NCBI RefSeq assembly: GCF_914767665.1
Contig: NC_059505.1
Coordinates: 38,003,506 to 38,067,505 of the forward strand
Direction: 5' to 3'
Origin: Harmonia axyridis
Taxonomy: Eukaryota > Arthropoda > Insecta > Coleoptera > Coccinellidae
DNA length: 64,000 nt
Shown here one piece after another: positions 33,101-43,610 of this stretch. The first letter of the stretch is position 1. Every line of letters begins with the position of its first letter. A program made the translations under genes and the position numbers. The notes below the pieces were generated by a model that saw only the letters and a program-made list of their open reading frames with translations, did no database searches and was not told the DNA's origin.

Positions 33101-33510
33101 CTAATTCTGTGGTTATTCCGTTCATTCTTCTACATCTTGTAGAACAAAATCGTGCGAGAATATATCAGAAATACACAGTTTTCATGGTTATATTTTATTA
33201 TTATATGTTGGTACTCTGAACTTTCCGCCACTGCTTTATCTTTCAATTCATTTGAAATTTGCCTTAAAGAAATCAGTTCTTCCAACCAACATTTTCCAAT
33301 GAAAAAATCACTAAATGATATTTATGGAAATATTTCAGTGATTTCAATAAAAATGCAATGGATTAGAGAAAATAATGTATAATACTCGTACAGAAGGCTC
33401 ATTCTACCACTCGTTCATTCAAAAACTCGCCACTTCGTGGCTCGTTTTTGAATTTTGAACTCGTGGAAGAATATCAATGCCTTCTGCACTTGTATTATAA
33501 ATAACTATTC
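33101..33510 (+). repeat. Repeat family E, copy 2, with internal 122-bp palindromic module
   Basis: A ~410-bp unit. Its 3' part (33378-33499) has inverted ends TATAATACTCGTACAGAAGG and TATAATACAAGTGCAGAAGG around a foldback core (CGCCACTTCGTGGC). It is inserted at a point in the hAT element equivalent to that in copy 43091-43390, but in the opposite orientation. Confidence 0.85.
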
Positions 33511-33691
33511 CAAACTTCCAGCATCTTCAGCTCATGTTGAAAGACAATTTTCCAGGGCTGCTCTTACACTTATAAAAACTCGCAATAGGTTAGACGAGAA
33601 ATATATAAGATGCCTCACGTGTTTTAGACCCTGGATGGAAAATTATGAAATCAAACAAAGCCTGGAGGTTCCTCAATATCAAGAAACTTGA
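33486..33691 (+). pseudogene. hAT transposase C-terminal dimerisation region fragment
   Basis: Reads NYSKLPASSAHVERQFSRAA, LTLIKTRNRLDEKYIRCLTC, FRPWMENYEIK. This is the hAT family dimerisation signature (L-P-A-T-S-A-x-x-E-R-x-F-S and R-x-R-L). Only about 60 codons remain; no BED finger or catalytic domain is present. Confidence 0.88.
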
Positions 33692-34005
33692 TTTTTTATT
33701 ATTTCTCATTTTTTTATGATTTATAGTGATTTAATTTATGTTTCTATTTCAAAGAAGTTGATATTTCGAGTCTTTTATACAATAAATTTAATAATTGAAA
33801 GTGTTTTTTGCAAGGTTCCTTCTCATTTCATCATTTTTTTATTAATGTGACACTACACAATAACTGATAAAAACCAAGTAGATTGATAAATGAATACTTG
33901 ACTTGACTTGAGATTGAAAAATTACTACTTGTTTCGAGCTTGACTTGAAACCAAGTCAAGCTCAAGCCAAGAAGCTTGAAAATCAAGCCAAGTCAAGAAT
34001 TCCTA

Positions 34006-34678
34006 GTGATGTTTATTGATTAAAATTAGTTTTCCGTTTCATTTGAATATTTCTCAGGAACAAGGGAACAAAAAGGAAGTAAAGACACAATTGCATTCAA
34101 CATGGCATTCTCGACGTCATTTGGATATGCATATAATAGATAGTCATAAACGAAAGCGTTTGTTCCCATCATTTATTCAACAGTTTAATTCTGTGAAGAT
34201 CATTAAGTAGTGAACCCATTATTATAATGGTATTTCGTTGTAAAGATTATTCCGATTGATTAGATTCATACGATAACATTGAGGTTAGAATTAAATGTCG
34301 AATGAAATGCAATTGATACAGGTTGTAAGTTTGAAATTATTTGCATCACGAAATTCAATTGAATATGTTATTGACGAAATGTGGATCCAGAACATCATCT
34401 TCGAAACACTAAATGAATCGTCAGTTGTACCTGCCATATATACCCTCCACCATATTCCAGGAGGTGTAGTTCTGCCGAGTATTGGGCAGTATTCGACGCT
34501 ATCTCTCGGGCTAGCAAAGAACCACTACAAGATGATGCTATTTGAAGTAAATGGAAAATGCGATGAATTCTGGCGAAAAGACATTCGGGAATTTACTCGA
34601 ACAAACACTGACAATGGATCTTGTTCAAAATAAAGTCACTGAATGTTGAATATATATTATATTATCGACCTATTTTGT
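34006..34678 (+). other. Unrecognised open frame 34295-34633
   Basis: A 112-codon ORF from an ATG at 34295, lacking known motifs, codon-bias evidence or splice context. A shorter frame at 34016-34210 is likewise unrecognised. Possibly chance. Confidence 0.2.
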
Positions 34679-34761
34679 CATTAAAGAATCATCTGGTTTC
34701 AATGAATTGTCATAACTAAGATTATTATGATGATTTCTTGAAACCAGATGATTCTTTAATG
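34679..34761 (+). ncRNA. 83-nt pre-miRNA-like hairpin
   Basis: A perfect 24-bp outer stem (34679-34702 with 34738-34761) continues after one mismatch (34703/34737) into about 12 more pairs (34704-34715 with 34725-34736), including three G-U wobbles. It closes on a 9-nt loop at 34716-34724. The wobbles are G-U only when the + strand is transcribed; on the other strand they become A-C mismatches. Size and loop match pre-miRNAs, but the near-perfect outer stem also fits a short MITE-derived foldback. No expression evidence. Confidence 0.4.
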
Positions 34762-34984
34762 GAGCTAAATATGAATTTCAACGAAGATGATTTATTCAAT
34801 GCTTGGCAGAATTTCATAATTAATGTGATATTATGTAGCATAGAAATGTCAGAGGACAATCTGCCTCGAATAATTAGAGGCCTGTCCTAAGCGAATTAAC
34901 TTTAGTATTAACTTCAGATTGACGTCATTGTGAGTTTGCCCAATCCAGTTTATTTCTCATCATACGATGGGCATGAGTTATTCG

Positions 34985-35355
34985 AGTACTAACAGCTACT
35001 TTTGAATATTTTCGTTGTTTTTGTTTTCCATTATACTTATTACTTTCGTAGAATGTATTTTTACATCAGTTATTGGGAAAGAGAACTTAGTACTCATTTT
35101 CACAAAAGAAATTATCGATCATTGTCTCAAATAAATTCCTCCCACACAATGAAAGCCATTGTCGCATTTATTTTCAACTGATATGCCCATCTCACGGGTG
35201 AAAATCAACTAAAAATCTACTTTCAAGCCGCCCAACCGACTGCATATGTGACTATCCCCACTTCGCCATTGAAAGAGAACAATCGATATCGTATCACACA
35301 GATGTTTCGATTGTTGCACTGTTCCTCTGGACCACTAGTATTCTCTGGAATAACC
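34985..35355 (+). repeat. Repeat family F, copy 1
   Basis: Shares with 38265-38640 the ordered blocks ATTATACTTRTTACTTTCGT, TTTATTTTCAACYGATATGC, GCCGCCCAAC and CCCCACTTCGCCATTGAAAG. Diverged and non-coding. Confidence 0.8.
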
Positions 35356-35639
35356 TTCAATATTCTATCTTTCCGAATGGCTATTTCAGTATTTGTTGAA
35401 ATTTTCCTGAGGAAAATGGAATGAGCACTGAAAGTCAGGAGCTCGTTCATTCACTTGCCAGTTATATCCTTGAAGGTCACATAACTGTATAAAGCTATAT
35501 AAGTGGTCTTGAAGGGTGCAATTGGCCAATGAATGACCGAGCGCTCGAAAACTCCTGTCATCTCGCCAGTGCCCTCCTCATTTTCACACTCCCGACTATC
35601 CCATTCAAATCTCCCCTCTAACCTCACAAATATGGAGTG

Positions 35640-36150
35640 TTCCAACAGCTTGCTCGATGGTTTACATGCGATGGCCCGACCTTGAGCATTTAAACGACGG
35701 CACCCAGATTGCCTAATAGCTTGACATCTGACACGGGTACTCGCGCTTGTACGACTCGTGTTCGAGATGTTCTCGGCATCCTGTCAAATCGATATATTGT
35801 TCCATCGATGGGTGGTGGGGGGATAGATTGATCCTTCGTTGTCTCGCGGTTATCTCGATTCGTGGAACGCGGAACGGTGAGACGAGTGTCGGTTTTTATT
35901 GGTTTCGATTGATTTGGGAAGGGGGAATCGAGGGGTCTTATTGCTTCTTGACTTGTGTTTATTTTGGGGAGGGCGAGAGTTGTTGTTGATTGTTTGTCGG
36001 GTTGTGTTCGTGTGAGGACTTGATTTGAATCTGTCAGTGGTTTGGGAATGTTTTGTTGTCGGAGATATCGGTTTTGAAGGTTTCGTTGAAATTGATAAGA
36101 CATTTTAAACGATTTTCGCTTATTTTTCAATTGAGGAATATCTGTTTCAG
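35640..36150. other. Non-repetitive block with a 146-codon minus-strand ORF of low confidence
   Basis: Contains a minus-strand open frame (35690-36130) rich in Thr, Arg, Asn and Pro with no recognised domain. The segment 35661-35724 is paired with 32577-32640. Probably host non-coding sequence; the ORF may be chance. Confidence 0.25.
35661..35724 (+). repeat. 64-bp segment shared with 32577-32640
   Basis: Partner of the segment at 32577; both lie in non-repetitive, GC-richer DNA 3 kb apart in the same orientation. Confidence 0.8.
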
Positions 36151-36239
36151 TGTAATCTCACTAAGACTAAAGAAGCTTACGCACTTTGTGATTTGCCACA
36201 CAGTTATGTTGTCTCCAAGCACGCATGTATGAATTTTTG

Positions 36240-36960
36240 TCAATACTTCCTGCATTTCTCGATTTCAAATGATTTTGCTATCAGCGTAGAATTTTGCAAG
36301 AGGCTTGAAATTTTTATTATTCAATGCAAGTTTATTTAATTGTATAGAGGAAGGTAAAGCATTAATGATAGAGAACCTTATCAGCCAAATGGCCGTCACT
36401 GCTACGCTTGCAGCACTATATCCTTTTCTCGAAATTTTCTTTGACCAATTCGCACATTTGCGGCTTTATGTCACGAATTCCATTCTTCAAGAATTCCATC
36501 TTCAAGGTCTTAACTCGATTGTGGAGCTTTAACGTAGGCTTTATCTTTTACATAGCCCCCAAAAGAAAAAATCTGAAGGTGTAAAGATCTCAGTGGCCAA
36601 TTGTGATCGTCTCTTAAAGAAATACCACGGTCAGGAAATTTTTCCTGCAAACTTGCTCCGATTCTTGTGTGGCTGTCTTGTTGAAGAGTTAAGACTTAGG
36701 TCTTCATGCAAAATACGGTGTAATGTTGTTTGTGGGATGTCTGATTCCCAAAATCGTCAGGGAATCCACAAGTCTGGGTTGTGCAATATTCCCAGTTGAT
36801 CTTTACATCATTAACTTTTCCCAAAAGCTCGAATTTTTCCAACAATTTCAATATTGCTGGCTGAGAAGGTGCTTCACGACTACTCAAAAGTTTTTAGTTT
36901 TTCGAATGTGACTGCAATATTTTCATCACTTTTTTGAAAATTTCATTGGGTTGTTGAATC
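36240..36960 (-). pseudogene. DD41D-family transposase relic, internally deleted
   Basis: Minus strand: the start segment at 36887-36696 includes SQPAILKLLEKFELLGKVND (linker matching the relic at 22120). After a jump come KFPDRGISLRDDHNWPLRS, FGGYVKDKAYVKAPQS (about 36650-36530) and a decaying C-terminal tail. The catalytic core between these is missing. It resembles the 22095-23060 relic more than the 25100/26386 pair. Confidence 0.75.
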
Positions 36961-37159
36961 ATTTATGCGTTTTCAGTCATAACGCAGTTTTCACTTGTCA
37001 AATGTAAAAATATGACAGCTTCAAAAGCCACAGCTGCCCAGATAACGAGCTATTCAAAATGAAAAAGATTATTGGAAAACGCTTTAGGAGAAGAAGCAGG
37101 CTGCAGTCCCAAATTTCAAAAACTATTGAAGGCAGTACCTAACAGGTACTGCCTTAGGA

Positions 37160-37640
37160 TACTACCGCTTCAGTCGGGTTTGATAATATAGTTTTCAGTA
37201 GACAAAATGCAGTAGTTATATTGTTGTGCAGACGTTCTTTGAAAACTGGAGGAGCTTTGGCTACAAAAATGACCTTTTTGCATCTGTTTTTACGATTTCC
37301 TGGATGTGGGCTAGAATAATTCAATAACACGTAGCTCAATATGATGGATAAAAACAAGTTCATTGTATTGACATTGCACCTTGATACAAATTGATGTGAA
37401 TCATGGACAAACTGAACGAATTGCGCTTCCAACTGCTTGACCACCAAGCTCATTCTTCAGATCTTGCCTCAAATGATTAGTGGCTTTGTTGACTTCAAAA
37501 GAACGCTCCAGGGAAAGAAATTTGGCTCTAATGAAGAAGTGGTTTCCGAGGCAAAGCTGAATCTTTCTGCAGAAAAGGTATAGAAAAGTTGGAGTACATT
37601 TATAACTTTTGAAGGTGACCATGTTAGAAAATGAAGTCGA
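37160..37640 (+). pseudogene. mariner transposase C-terminal relic
   Basis: Plus strand across frames: LNELRFQLLDHQAHSSDLAS (third-Asp block, S-D-L-A-S-N-D), FKRTLQGKKFGSNEEVVSEA and ITFEGDHV. Same group as 14690-15040 and 39601-40440. The upstream half is unreadable. Confidence 0.78.
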
Positions 37641-37979
37641 GTTTTCAACAAGAAAAAAGGGTTTTTACTGTTTAGGCCCAGGACTTATTAAGTGAAACGT
37701 TAAGCTGTGAAGGTGGTAACTGAGCGGGGAAAACTTGTTGAACTTTCGGAAAGAATCCTTAGCCATGGGCACATCCCGAACGACTCCATAAAATTTCAAG
37801 CCATTCTCTCTAACAAATTCCCTATCCGAGCCGGGATAAAACATTCACAAAGGAATGGAAAACAAAGAGGTTGATGAAAATTTATATCGGGTATATACGT
37901 GGGGGCGAATTACCGGGCGCTTACCCGTAAATATGAGATCAGAAGGGAGCTCGTAAACTCGGAGATATAGACCCTGACA
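37641..37979. other. No gene recognised
   Basis: Non-repetitive, no coding motif. Confidence 0.4.
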
Positions 37980-38276
37980 TCTGAACAAATAGTTACAGTT
38001 AATTGAAATTCCCCTGTATGGAAAACATCGAATGCGCAGGGTACATAAATTAACCGTTTCAAAATATGGACTCGACGATGTTAATGGTGCTCAGGCACGC
38101 ATCTAAATAATTTGTCTTCGCGTAATGATCTCAATTAAAGGATGGAGCAAATGGATAATCAGACTTTGCCGTTGGGGTAATCTCTGGTTATTGGTTAACT
38201 TTAATTAATGCACGATAGCAAGGCATCGAAATACAATGGAAATAGAACTTTGGCAGATTTTCAATTTGCTGAATTG
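37980..38276 (+). repeat. ~280-bp direct repeat, copy 1
   Basis: Nearly identical to 38640-38916 (few substitutions plus one ~12-bp indel near 38220/38885). Includes GGAAAACATCGAATGCGCAG and GGTTAACTTTAATTAATGCA. Confidence 0.95.
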
Positions 38277-38640
38277 TTACAGCTTCTTTTGCATATTTTC
38301 CTCGTTTTTGTTCTACATTATACTTGTTACTTTCGTAGAATTCATTTTGATTTCAAACCAGTTAAGGCGAAAGAGAAATTAGTACTAATTTTCACCTAAG
38401 AAATTATTGTTGCAAATAAAATCATCGCATTCAATGGAATGCTATTGTCGTATTTATTTTCAACCGATATGCCAATCCCACGTTTGAAAATCAACTAATA
38501 TTTGACTGCCTAGCCGCCCAACAGACTGCAAGTGTGAGGATCCCCACTTCGCCATTGAAAGAGAACAACCATTTATTCGATATCGTACACACAGATGTTT
38601 CGATGGTGGCACTGTTCCTATGGACCATAAGTATTCTGAA
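38265..38640 (+). repeat. Repeat family F, copy 2
   Basis: Lies exactly between the two ~280-bp direct repeats. Related to 34985-35355. Confidence 0.8.
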
Positions 38641-38916
38641 ACATCTGAATAAATGGTTTCAGTTAATTGAAATTTCCCTGTATGGAAAACATCGAATGCG
38701 CAGGGTACATAAATTAACCGTTTCAAAATATGGACTCGACGATGTTAATGGTGCTCAGGCACGCATCTAAATAATTTGTCTTGGCGTAATGATCTCAATT
38801 AAAGGATGGAGCAAATGGATAATCAGACTTTGCCGTTGGGGTAATCTCTGGTTATTGGTTAACTTTAATTAATGCACGATAGCGAGGAATGGAAATAGAA
38901 CTTTGGCAGGTTTAGA
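38640..38916 (+). repeat. ~280-bp direct repeat, copy 2
   Basis: Second copy, 660 bp downstream of the first, same orientation. Confidence 0.95.
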
Positions 38917-39014
38917 TCGGGGGGTCTATTGTCGATTTATATCAGGTGGGCAGGAGAGTTAGGGGTTCTTTTTATACATATTATCATGAAAATTTTTTGA
39001 CAGTTCTATTATTA

Positions 39015-39600
39015 TTATTATTCGAACTGGTGTCATTGTGGCTTGGTTAGCCTTTCGGGAACTGCAACCATGTAAATCTTTTGTTCTCTATCCTACTCAT
39101 TCAAGGAAACCCAAGGAGGTCCTAAATGCGTTGATAAAACTGACAACCTCCTTAGGGGCCTTGGCTGTTACCTCACGGGTATCCAGGACAGGCTTTCCCA
39201 TATGAATGGTTCTTAGGCCAGCCAACTCTGGGACATTTGAATACCATGTGCTCAGCTTTTCTGCTTCTGATCCACAGAGCCTGCAAATCTCATCTGCTGT
39301 ATTTCCCATGCGGTACATATGATGTTTGTACCAACAGTGCCCCGTCAGCATTTCCACCATCACATGAAGCTCGGCTCGTGACAGCTTCGAGAGCTTTCTG
39401 GTGTAAGAGGGTAAAACCATCAAGAATTTCTTGACCTGAGTAAGTCCAGGAGTGTTTGTCCAGTGGATTGTCCTGTTATTCAACTCTCATTGCTGGACCG
39501 CTGCCTTATATTGGTCTTTCCCTAACCCACATGTGTTAACTTTGATACACTTTCTGCAAGTTCATCGGCTTTTTCGTTTCCTTCAACACCACAGTGCTTG
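39015..39600 (-). mobile_element. I-like retrotransposon family A, 5'-truncated, abutting a mariner relic
   Basis: The tail TATTATTATTATTATT at 39005-39022 is the reverse complement of (TAA)n. The minus-strand ORF 39097-39483 reads MNNRTIHWTNTPGLTQVKKF, LSRAELHVMVEMLTGHCWYK, DEICRLCGSEAE and LAGLRTIHMGKPVLDTREVT. The 5' truncation is within the RNase H end (CACAGTG at 39597), next to mariner sequence. No clear target duplication was found. Confidence 0.88.
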
Positions 39601-40440
39601 CTGCCTAGTTAAAGCAATAACTATTTTTGCCATCGTTGGAGCATCGATCAGAGCTAAATTTCTTTCCGTGTATCATTTTTTTGAGGTCTGCAAAAAGCCA
39701 GAAATCACTGGGGGCAGATCTGGACCATAAGCTGGGTGGTCATCAAATGGAAGCACAATTCGTTCAATCTGACTATGATTTTCCTAGATTTGTGACAAGG
39801 GTCATTATCTTGGTGGAAGAAATTTTCTTCTTGCATTTGGGGAAGTTTGTTCTTAATTTTTGCACTCAATCGATCCAATAACGTTATGCACTATTCACCG
39901 TTGATTATTTAAACTTTGCCAAGATAGTCAATAAATAATTACACCATGACGTTCCAAAATACAGATGGAATAAACTTACCAATTGATGTTGTGTCGATTT
40001 GGAAGTCTTTTATCGAGTATTTTCTATTGAACTGACGTTCTCTTTGACTCAGGGGTGTAGTGAATACTCCATGTTTCATTTACTGCCAATTTCAGATGCA
40101 AAAAATTCAGGTTTATTCTGCTTGAATAACGATCTAAATCGCCTATGCGCCAACGCGGCACCCATTTAAAGCAAAGCTTTCTCATGGAGAAATTTTCAAG
40201 AAGAATAGTGAACTCACTGTCTTCTGATATCTTCAATATCACCACTATCTGACAAAAATTCAAGACGATTTCTTGGAGTTTTTTGATGATTTGAATTTGA
40301 TGATCTACTGACTTCGGGCGACCTCTACGTTTAGCGTCGTCAGTGGCTCTTCGACCACGTTTGAAGTCAGCATACCACCCTTTACCATTGTTGTCGATAG
40401 AGCAGAGTCGGAATAACACTTATCAAGAATTTGCCTTGCT
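39601..40440 (-). pseudogene. mariner transposase, near full length, broken
   Basis: Minus strand N-terminal open segment 40024-40419: GWYADFKRGRRATDDAKRRG, RPKSVDHQIQIIKKLQE, SEFTILLENFSMRKLCFKWV and AVNETWSIHYTPESKR. The first catalytic Asp reads Asn (NETW for DETW). Downstream, across stops and frameshifts: LFIDYLGKV, NFFHQDNDPCHKSRK (second Asp), FWLFADLKKMIHGKKFSSD. It ends near GATGGCAAAAATAG at about 39640. Confidence 0.9.
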
Positions 40441-41042
40441 TGAATTTGACTCGTAGATTGATGTTAACGAGAAAAAAAGTGGGACGTTTTCTATATGTTA
40501 AGAGAATTTTCCACAACCGACTAACATTGCAGATAACATGTAGATTTTTTGGCTGCTTTCTGTATCCTTCATTTCATCAGACGATTATTTGTTTATGATA
40601 AAACTTGCAGACTCGTCCTGCAATCATCCCATAACCAAAAAATACGACGCACTTCATCATCCAAGTCTCAAAAAAAGTTTCTATTACCATCAACGATAAA
40701 ACCGTCATAAAGCCCTAAGACCCCTCCTCTCCCCGTAGGACACCGTCTGAAAAACCTGACAAAACCCAAACAATCCCCAGAGATATGAATAACGACCTTC
40801 TGCAACTCACGACGTGGTACTCCCACCCCCGTAACACCCCTTTAAGAGGCCGCCCGGCCCACTTCGGCCTGCTTTTTGTCTGTTTTAATGCGTGCTATTA
40901 ATAAATAATCTGGAGGAAAATGCACAGAAGAGGCTGTTTGCGCCGACAAGAAGGAAAAGAACGGTTTTTGTTGCGCGTCAACGTCCAATCCGGGTAATAA
41001 AAGGCATATGACCTGGGGATGGATCCCGAAACTACCGCTGGA
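40441..41042. other. No gene recognised; GC-richer block 40.7-41.0 kb
   Basis: Non-repetitive and possibly host conserved non-coding sequence. The hAT element below begins at 41043. Confidence 0.4.
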
Positions 41043-42181
41043 CAGTGGCGTACCCATTGACCAATATCTAACCCCTCCCCTCAGGTGGAATATCCATTAT
41101 AACTCAACGCTCAATAATTCAAGGCAATTTGGAGCAAAATCCATCAATCTGTCGTCTCTCTAGTTGAATTTTGTCAATTGAAATGATACCGTAGATCACA
41201 AAAATGCTTGGAGTTGAGTGATGAGTACATTATTTCAGAAATTATTTGTTATAAACTGAAATTTTGAAAAGGAATCTCGATAATTTTCTCGAGGCTGCCT
41301 CCTCTCCTAGACTCGAGATACGGACTTGAAAACTCATCATGTTTTAGATCATAACTGGATCTTCGAAAAACTTTTCTATTGGAGGGGTCTGTAACGAATA
41401 TTTTTGGAGAAATGACGATTCTTGTAAAAGAATGCATCAACCATCATCATTGTTGAAAAGTCTAAGGTGGATGACGTGACATTTTTCTATTATATTCAGT
41501 GTTCAACTTTTGATTTGTGTTGCATAATCTCTGTTAGAATATTACTTCATCCGAACAAATTACGAGAGAGACAACTAACATTACATGCAACCCTACACTT
41601 GAAGTATTACTTCATATCGTACGGTGGCGCTGCGAGTCTGCGCGTGGCGAGGCCATCGAGAGAGAAAACAAGAATAGATCTTCGATGATCGAGAGCAAAC
41701 GTCAGGGACATAACCTGAGAGATTCAGCCCTTCTGAATAGCCTTCCGTTCTGACATCTGAACTGGGTTGAGCTCCCTTCTAGGTTGAGCTCCCTTCTGTT
41801 CTGCCTTCTGAACTGAACTTGCTTAGAGATAGTGAGAGACTTACTAGAGAGTTTGATAATAAACGATTAAAATCATCATCTGTGTATTAGTGAATACTCT
41901 GAATTTAGAAACCCAAATATCCAACAATCTCAAAACTATTCAGAATTTTATTATGAGTAAGCAAACTTCTCTGGAAAACTCCTTCAAAAGAAAGAAAATT
42001 GAAGCAGGCGAATCTTCAAATTTTTCGCGTATGAATGCAACAGCTGACAATTCGACAGGTGAAAATAAACCTCAAAAAGTGTCTGTAAATTCAAAAGACA
42101 TTAGAAACGAATAATCAAATTTTTTTTTTTCTTTTATACCTCTTCAACTCTCACCAAGACTTAGGTCTGGGTACGCCACTG
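41043..42181 (+). mobile_element. hAT element (TTF/BED-finger type), family H2, non-autonomous, 8-bp TSD
   Basis: Left end CAGTGGCGTACCCATTGACC and right end (reverse complement) CAGTGGCGTACCCAGACCTA share 14 terminal bases. The target duplication is CCGCTGGA (41035-41042) / CCTCTGGA (42182-42189), 7 of 8. Inside are a sequence related to the D repeats of 55.5-56.4 kb (41170-41410) and a transposase N-terminus at 41953. With 1139 bp and no catalytic domain it is a deletion derivative. Confidence 0.92.
41953..42114 (+). pseudogene. hAT (zinc-finger MYM/TTF-type) transposase N-terminal fragment
   Basis: ATG at 41953 reads MSKQTSLENSFKRKKIEAGE and runs 53 codons to TAA at 42114. It resembles the Lys-rich start (M-x-K-Q-x-x-L-x-x-F-F-x-K-R) of TTF-finger hAT transposases. 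It is an intact short frame, but the finger, catalytic and dimerisation domains are deleted. Confidence 0.6.
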
Positions 42182-42189
42182 CCTCTGGA

Positions 42190-42780
42190 ACAATCGATAC
42201 CCAATCAGGGACGGCTGTGTTCGGTCCATAGCGAAACAACATGCGGATGTTACAGTTTTTTGGGTTTTATCAGATCGGGTATGTTTCCGCTACGTTGGAT
42301 GAAAAAAGATTATTCGATATTGGAAAAAAAAACTTTGCGATGTGTCACATGAGCGTGGTTGGCTTTTTTTAAATTTGAATATTTATCTGTCGGACCAAGT
42401 TATCGGGATTGAACTTCAATGTGTAAATTTCCCCTTCTTTTGGTTGTTATGCCATACTTATCTTCGCTCGATGATATTTTGGTGAAACTACACAATAGGT
42501 ATGTTGCGTCATAGGTATAACAAAATTTAGGTTTTCCACATCAAAGGCCATATTTAAAATACTAAAATAGCATTAATTTATGTCTCGAATTCAATCCAAT
42601 AAAATTGATTTGAATTGTGATAATTCCTATCGACTAGCACGTGACTGCGAACGCCAATCAGGGCAATCTGACGTCATAGCACTAGAACGTTTAGAACGAT
42701 AGACTTAACTGTCATTCAATATGATAAATTAGAAATGAAAATTGTCTTCAAAAGTAGAGAAATGATATGTACTACATAAT
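42190..42780. other. No gene recognised
   Basis: Non-coding between the two hAT elements. Confidence 0.45.
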
Positions 42781-43090
42781 TAGGGATTCATCAGGCCAAG
42801 TAGCTTGACATTTTAACCAACTACTTGATTTGAAAATCAAGCTAATGGAAAATTAGATACTTGAGCTTGACTTGACTTGGCTTTAGATATTTATTGCTTT
42901 ACTTGATATCAAGCTACTTTTCATTACTTGAGCTTGATATGGCATATATTTCTGTAATCTCGCTCGCTCTCAGACTAATTAAGGGGATTCCTCGAGCGCC
43001 GAGAGACTGAAGCATTCGTCAGTGTGACTTTATTAGTAGTTTTCTTACATTTCTATGAAATCTTTAGGTAGATTTTGGTAATTTCAAAAT

Positions 43091-43390
43091 AGTTATTTAT
43101 AATACAAGTGCAGAAGGCATTGATATTCTTCCACGAGTTCAAAATTCAAAAACGAGCCATGAAGTGGCGAGTTTTGGAATGAACGAGTGGTAGAATGAGC
43201 CTTCTGTACAAGTATTATACATTATTTTCTCTAATTCATTGCATTTTCATTGAAATTAATGAAATATTTCCATAAATATATTTTAGTGATTTGTGCATTG
43301 AAAAATGTTGGTTGGCAGAACTGATTTCTTTGAGGCAAATTGATGAATTGACAGATAAAGCCGTGGCGGAAAGTTCGGAGTACCAACATA
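43091..43390 (-). repeat. Repeat family E, copy 3 (inverted, truncated)
   Basis: Reverse complement of the 33101-33510 unit with its palindromic module at 43096-43220. It lacks about 100 bp of the E start, ending at ACCAACATAG. Confidence 0.88.
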
Positions 43391-43435
43391 GAAATATCTT
43401 TCCAAACTTGGCTTGAATGACCTAGGATTTTTCAA

Positions 43436-43610
43436 TCTACGCCAGCATCTTCAGCTCCTGTTAAAAAACAATTTTCCAGAACTGCTCCTACATCTACGAA
43501 AACCTGCAATAGATTAGGCGATAAATCTATAAGATGTCTCATGTGTCTTAGATCCTGGATGGAAAATTAAGGAATCAAACAAAGCCTGGAGGTTTCTCCA
43601 TATTAAGAAA
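43436..43610 (+). pseudogene. hAT dimerisation region fragment, second copy
   Basis: ASSAPVKKQFSRTAPTSTKT followed by CNRLGDKSIRCLMCLRSWME and a stop. More decayed than 33486-33691 (the E-R of the E-R-x-F-S motif reads K-K). Confidence 0.8.

Larger units (their letters stand above)
32833..34005 (+). mobile_element. hAT element remnant, family H1, copy 2
   Basis: Subterminal CTTGACTTGA arrays at both ends match the family H1 MITE. The right end is CAAGAATTCCTA at 34005, and the left terminal repeat has been lost. Flanks GTGATGAA/GTGATGTT are a possible eroded 8-bp duplication. It carries a transposase C-terminal relic (33486-33691) and a repeat E insertion (33101-33510). Confidence 0.8.

Noticed and set aside
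33152..33382. 76-codon ORF MREYIRNTQFSWLYF... as a protein family because it recurs at 55769
   Set aside because: It recurs because repeat E recurs; the frame is not preserved better than the surrounding DNA.
35690..36130. 146-codon minus-strand ORF as a gene
   Set aside because: Low-complexity composition, no domain, no splice or promoter context, and it overlaps a conserved-word block.
41532..41926. TGTTAGAATATT...AATATCCAACA looked like an LTR with inverted termini
   Set aside because: It lies wholly inside the hAT element 41043-42181, overlaps its small coding frame closely, and has no primer-binding site or second copy. The hAT boundaries with an 8-bp duplication explain the region better.
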